From Gellertiella hungarica (GTDB lineage Bacteria; Pseudomonadota; Alphaproteobacteria; Rhizobiales; Rhizobiaceae): a stretch of 64,000 bases of DNA. A program made the translations under genes and the position numbers. The notes under the pieces were generated by a model. It searched no databases, had not been told where the DNA came from, and saw only the letters and a program-made list of their open reading frames with translations. Shown here one piece after another: positions 61,428 to 64,000 of the stretch (positions within the stretch are counted from its first letter, which is position 1; every line of letters starts with the position of its first letter). The DNA is taken from assembly GCF_014197145.1 (NCBI RefSeq), contig NZ_JACIEZ010000001.1, forward strand, positions 496,001 to 560,000. Reading direction: 5' to 3'.

Positions 61428-63146
61428 ATGGACGCCAAGACTTCCGTTGCCCGCAAGAAGGGCATGCCCGAAGCCGCCAACAAGTACCAGCCCTATCCGC
61501 AGGTCAACCTGCCGGATCGCACCTGGCCGTCGAAAGCGATCACCAAGGCGCCGATCTGGTGCTCGGTGGACCTGCGCGACGGCAACCAGTCGCTGGTCAA
61601 CCCGATGGGCCACGACCGCAAGGCAAGGATGTTCAACCTGCTGCTCGACATGGGCTTCAAGGAAATCGAGATCGGGTTCCCCTCCGCGTCCCAGACCGAC
61701 TTCGACTTCGCCCGCTGGTGCGTGGAAGAGGGCAATGTGCCTGACGACGTGTCGCTGCAGGTGCTGGTGCAATGCCGCCCCGAGCTGATCACCCGCACCT
61801 TCGAGGCACTCGAAGGCGCTCACCGGCCGATCATCCACTTCTACAATTCCACGAGCGAGCTGCAGCGGCGCGTGGTTTTCGGCAAGGACGTCGCGGGCAT
61901 CAAGCAGATTGCCGTCGATGCCGCAAAGATGATCACCGACATGGCCGCCAAGGCGGGTGGCAACTATCGCTTCGAGTATTCCCCCGAAAGCTTCACCGGC
62001 ACGGAGCTCGAGGTGGCGCTGGAAATCTGCAATGCCGTGATTGCCGAGGTCCGGCCGACGGCGGACAACAAGCTGATCCTCAACCTGCCGTCCACGGTGG
62101 AGATGTCGACGCCCAACATCTATGCCGACCAGATCGAATGGATGTGCCGCAACATCGACAATCGCGAGAACATCATCGTCTCCCTGCATCCGCACAATGA
62201 CCGCGGCACCGGCATCGCCGCCACCGAGCTCGGCCTGATGGCGGGTGCGGACCGCGTGGAAGGCACGCTCTTCGGCAATGGCGAGCGCACCGGCAATGTC
62301 GACGTGGTGACGCTGGCGCTGAACATGTACACGCAGGGCGTCGACCCGCAGCTCGACTGCTCCGACATCGAGCGCATCAAGGCCGTCTATGAATATTCCA
62401 ACGAGATGGCCATTCCGGAGCGCCACCCCTATGTGGGCGAGCTGGTCTACACCGCCTTCTCCGGTTCGCACCAGGATGCGATCAACAAGGGCATGAAGGC
62501 GATCAAGACTGCCAACAAGCCCACCTGGGAAGTGCCCTACCTGCCGATCGACCCGCGCGACGTGGGCCGGACCTACGAGGCGATCATCCGCATCAACTCC
62601 CAGTCGGGCAAGGGCGGCATCGCCTATGTGCTGCAGGAGGATTACGGCCTGAACCTGCCGCGCAACCTGCAGGTCGAGTTCCGCGAAGACATTCAGCGCA
62701 TCACCGACGAAGAGGGCAAGGAGCTTCCCTCGAAGGCGATCTACGAGCGCTTCCTCGAGCGCTACGTGAACCAGCCGGGAGCCCGCATCCAGTTCGTCGA
62801 CCATCACACCTTCGCCGACCCCGACAACAAGGGCCAGCGGATCGTGGATGCCGAAATCATCGACAACGGGGTTTCGAAGCGCATCGAAGGCCGGGGCAAT
62901 GGCCCGATCGACGGTTTCGTCAACGCGCTCTCGACCTATCTGGGCGTCGAGATGAGCGTTCTGGACTATTCCGAGCACTCGCTGCAGCATGGCTCCAACG
63001 CATCGGCCATCTGCTACATGGAAATGGCGCACAAGGGCGGCAGGCTCTTCGGTGTGGGCATCAATACCAACATCGTGGCAGCCTCGCTGGAAGCGGTCGT
63101 CTCGGCCGCGAACCGCGTGCTTTCGGAACAGTCGGCAAAGGGCTGA
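61428..63146 (+). CDS. leuA: 2-isopropylmalate synthase (LeuA2 type)
   Basis: A 572-residue enzyme with the catalytic SVDLRDGNQSL motif, the metal-binding HPHNDRG motif, GTLFGNGERTGNVD and a C-terminal regulatory domain. Length and the NKYQPYPQVNLPDRTWPSK opening mark the longer LeuA2 subfamily. It condenses acetyl-CoA with 2-oxoisovalerate in the first committed step of leucine synthesis and is normally feedback-inhibited by leucine. The alpha/beta hydrolase gene starts three bases after its stop. Confidence 0.96.
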   Translation: MDAKTSVARKKGMPEAANKYQPYPQVNLPDRTWPSKAITKAPIWCSVDLRDGNQSLVNPMGHDRKARMFNLLLDMGFKEIEIGFPSASQTDFDFARWCVEEGNVPDDVSLQVLVQCRPELITRTFEALEGAHRPIIHFYNSTSELQRRVVFGKDVAGIKQIAVDAAKMITDMAAKAGGNYRFEYSPESFTGTELEVALEICNAVIAEVRPTADNKLILNLPSTVEMSTPNIYADQIEWMCRNIDNRENIIVSLHPHNDRGTGIAATELGLMAGADRVEGTLFGNGERTGNVDVVTLALNMYTQGVDPQLDCSDIERIKAVYEYSNEMAIPERHPYVGELVYTAFSGSHQDAINKGMKAIKTANKPTWEVPYLPIDPRDVGRTYEAIIRINSQSGKGGIAYVLQEDYGLNLPRNLQVEFREDIQRITDEEGKELPSKAIYERFLERYVNQPGARIQFVDHHTFADPDNKGQRIVDAEIIDNGVSKRIEGRGNGPIDGFVNALSTYLGVEMSVLDYSEHSLQHGSNASAICYMEMAHKGGRLFGVGINTNIVAASLEAVVSAANRVLSEQSAKG

Positions 63147-63149
63147 TCG

Positions 63150-63965
63150 ATGGGGCTGCACGCCGAAAGCTTCGGCCGGAAAGGGGGCGAAACGCCCCTG
63201 ATCCTGCTCCATGGCTTCGGTGGCGTTTCCGCCGTGTGGGGGGAGGTCGCGGACAGGCTTTCCGAACGGGTACCCGTTCTTGCCTACGATCTACCCGGCC
63301 ACGGCCGCTCCCTGTCCGAGGCTCCGGGCGGGGCAGGACGCATGGCGAAGGCCCTTCTCGCCGATCTGGCAGCACGCGGCGTCACGGAGTTCCATCTCGC
63401 CGGCCACTCTCTCGGGGGAGCGGTCGCCGCCCTCATGGCCTTGCGCGAGCCGGAGCGTGTCCGCTCTCTCACGCTGCTCGCCCCCGGCGGCTTCGGACCG
63501 GAGATCAACGGCACAGCCCTTTCTGCCTGGCGGGATGCGGCCGATCCCGACGCGCTCCGGGCCGCACTGACGCCCATGGCCGCGGACGGCTTCTCCTTTC
63601 CGGCCAGGATCATGGAAACCCTTGCGGTGGCTCGCGCCTTGCCCGGCGCCCGTGATGCCCTGTGCTCCATCTTCGACGCGATGTTCGTCGGGGAGGGGCA
63701 GCAGGGCGTTCTGCCGGTCGCGGAACTCGGCAAGCTGCCGATGCCGGTTTCGGTCTTGTGGGGAGGGGATGACGCCATTCTGCCCACGCGGCAGGCCGGC
63801 GCCTTGCCGTCAGAGGTGCGCGTGCGGGTGCTGCCCGGTCACGGGCACATGCTGATCGAGGAATGCCCCGACGCAGTTGCGGCAGCCCTGGCAGAGGCCG
63901 TGGCCAGCAAGGCCATCAAGGGGCGCTTCCCCCGAAGCGAGGAAGCGCCTTCCTCGTATCAATAG
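63150..63965 (+). CDS. alpha/beta hydrolase
   Basis: A 271-residue alpha/beta-hydrolase-fold protein with LILLHGFGG (oxyanion region), nucleophile GHSLGGA at about residues 87-93, acid in WGGDDAILP and catalytic His in PGHGHMLIEE. There is no signal peptide. It resembles the MhpC/acetoin-dehydrogenase-E2-like group, but the substrate is unknown. It begins three bases after leuA and is probably co-transcribed with it. Its last codons contain the hairpin at 63922-63949. Confidence 0.85.
   Translation: MGLHAESFGRKGGETPLILLHGFGGVSAVWGEVADRLSERVPVLAYDLPGHGRSLSEAPGGAGRMAKALLADLAARGVTEFHLAGHSLGGAVAALMALREPERVRSLTLLAPGGFGPEINGTALSAWRDAADPDALRAALTPMAADGFSFPARIMETLAVARALPGARDALCSIFDAMFVGEGQQGVLPVAELGKLPMPVSVLWGGDDAILPTRQAGALPSEVRVRVLPGHGHMLIEECPDAVAAALAEAVASKAIKGRFPRSEEAPSSYQ
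63922..63949 (-). terminator. hairpin at the 3' end of the convergent right-edge gene
   Basis: GGCGCTTCC (63922-63930) and GGAAGCGCC (63941-63949) form a perfect nine-pair stem ten bases beyond the stop of the leftward gene and inside the hydrolase coding sequence. It may terminate both convergent genes. Confidence 0.5.
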
Positions 63966-64000
63966 GTCCGGTAGCCGTTCAGCGCCTGGAGAAGCGACCG
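63959..64000 (-). CDS. 3' end of an unidentified leftward gene (partial)
   Basis: Reading leftward from the window edge the frame gives RSLLQALNGYRTY and a TGA stop (63961-63959), overlapping the end of the hydrolase gene by seven bases. Only 13 codons are visible. The hairpin just beyond the stop supports a real gene end. No family can be named from this. Confidence 0.4.
   Translation of the reverse strand, partial: RSLLQALNGYRTY

Overview
The window looks like a chromosomal segment of a Rhizobiaceae-type alphaproteobacterium (Hyphomicrobiales). The DNA is uniformly GC-rich. Several genes are characteristic of this family: a fused TrpE(G) anthranilate synthase behind a Trp-rich leader peptide, a ChoX-type choline-binding protein with the full set of ligand residues, BacA, a NolR-like ArsR regulator and 3-hydroxybutyrate dehydrogenase. 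I saw no rRNA, tRNA, CRISPR array, prophage or intact insertion sequence. Genus cannot be decided from the sequence alone.

Layout. 1-1.8 kb: a divergent pair that looks like the two halves of MnmC (tRNA U34 modification), cut at the left edge. 1.9-15.4 kb: a purine-catabolism region with allantoinase, OHCU decarboxylase, ureidoglycolate lyase, HIU hydrolase, guanine deaminase, membrane urate oxidase (PuuD) and xanthine dehydrogenase XdhABC. It is interrupted by a YefM-YoeB toxin-antitoxin pair, a LysR regulator, a split YeeE/YedE transporter and small unknown genes. 15.5-21 kb: bdhA diverges from glpK, followed by a luciferase-like oxidoreductase, a methionine aminopeptidase and an MFS transporter. 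21-28.8 kb: bacA, a polysaccharide deacetylase, nnrU, a YfgM-like protein, der, a glycosyltransferase and a PfkB kinase. 29-37.4 kb: a GH13 alpha-glucosidase, a two-repeat cysteine protein, a K+ channel coupled to adenine deaminase, a GFA protein, a class III aminotransferase, a NolR-like regulator and a HugZ-like protein. 37.4-40.4 kb: the choXWV choline ABC importer.

42.0-48.7 kb holds a tight five-gene operon of mostly unrecognised proteins: a coiled-coil protein, an unknown, an AAA+ ATPase, an unknown and a membrane-anchored DUF2333-like protein. It ends in a strong terminator and is the best candidate for an undescribed system. After it come a LuxR-type regulator, Lrp, a YqhA-like membrane protein and fhs. 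At 52.8-53.7 kb an AT-richer islet carries a GIY-YIG protein, a DUF2442 protein and a 39-residue basic peptide. 53.7-56.1 kb holds trpL-trpE(G) with a complete attenuator; then queF, a HupE-like transporter, a ClpP paralogue, an alpha/beta hydrolase, a BenE-like transporter and a DUF2799 lipoprotein. 61.1-63.1 kb holds leuA behind a probable Leu-rich leader peptide, followed by another alpha/beta hydrolase and the end of a further gene at the right edge.

How the genes work together. Adenine and guanine deaminases feed hypoxanthine and xanthine to XdhABC. PuuD, UraH and UraD then take urate to allantoin, PuuE opens allantoin to allantoate, and AllA acts on ureidoglycolate. The enzyme acting on allantoate is not in the window. 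trpE(G) and leuA both appear to be controlled by leader-peptide attenuation from promoters of nearly identical geometry.
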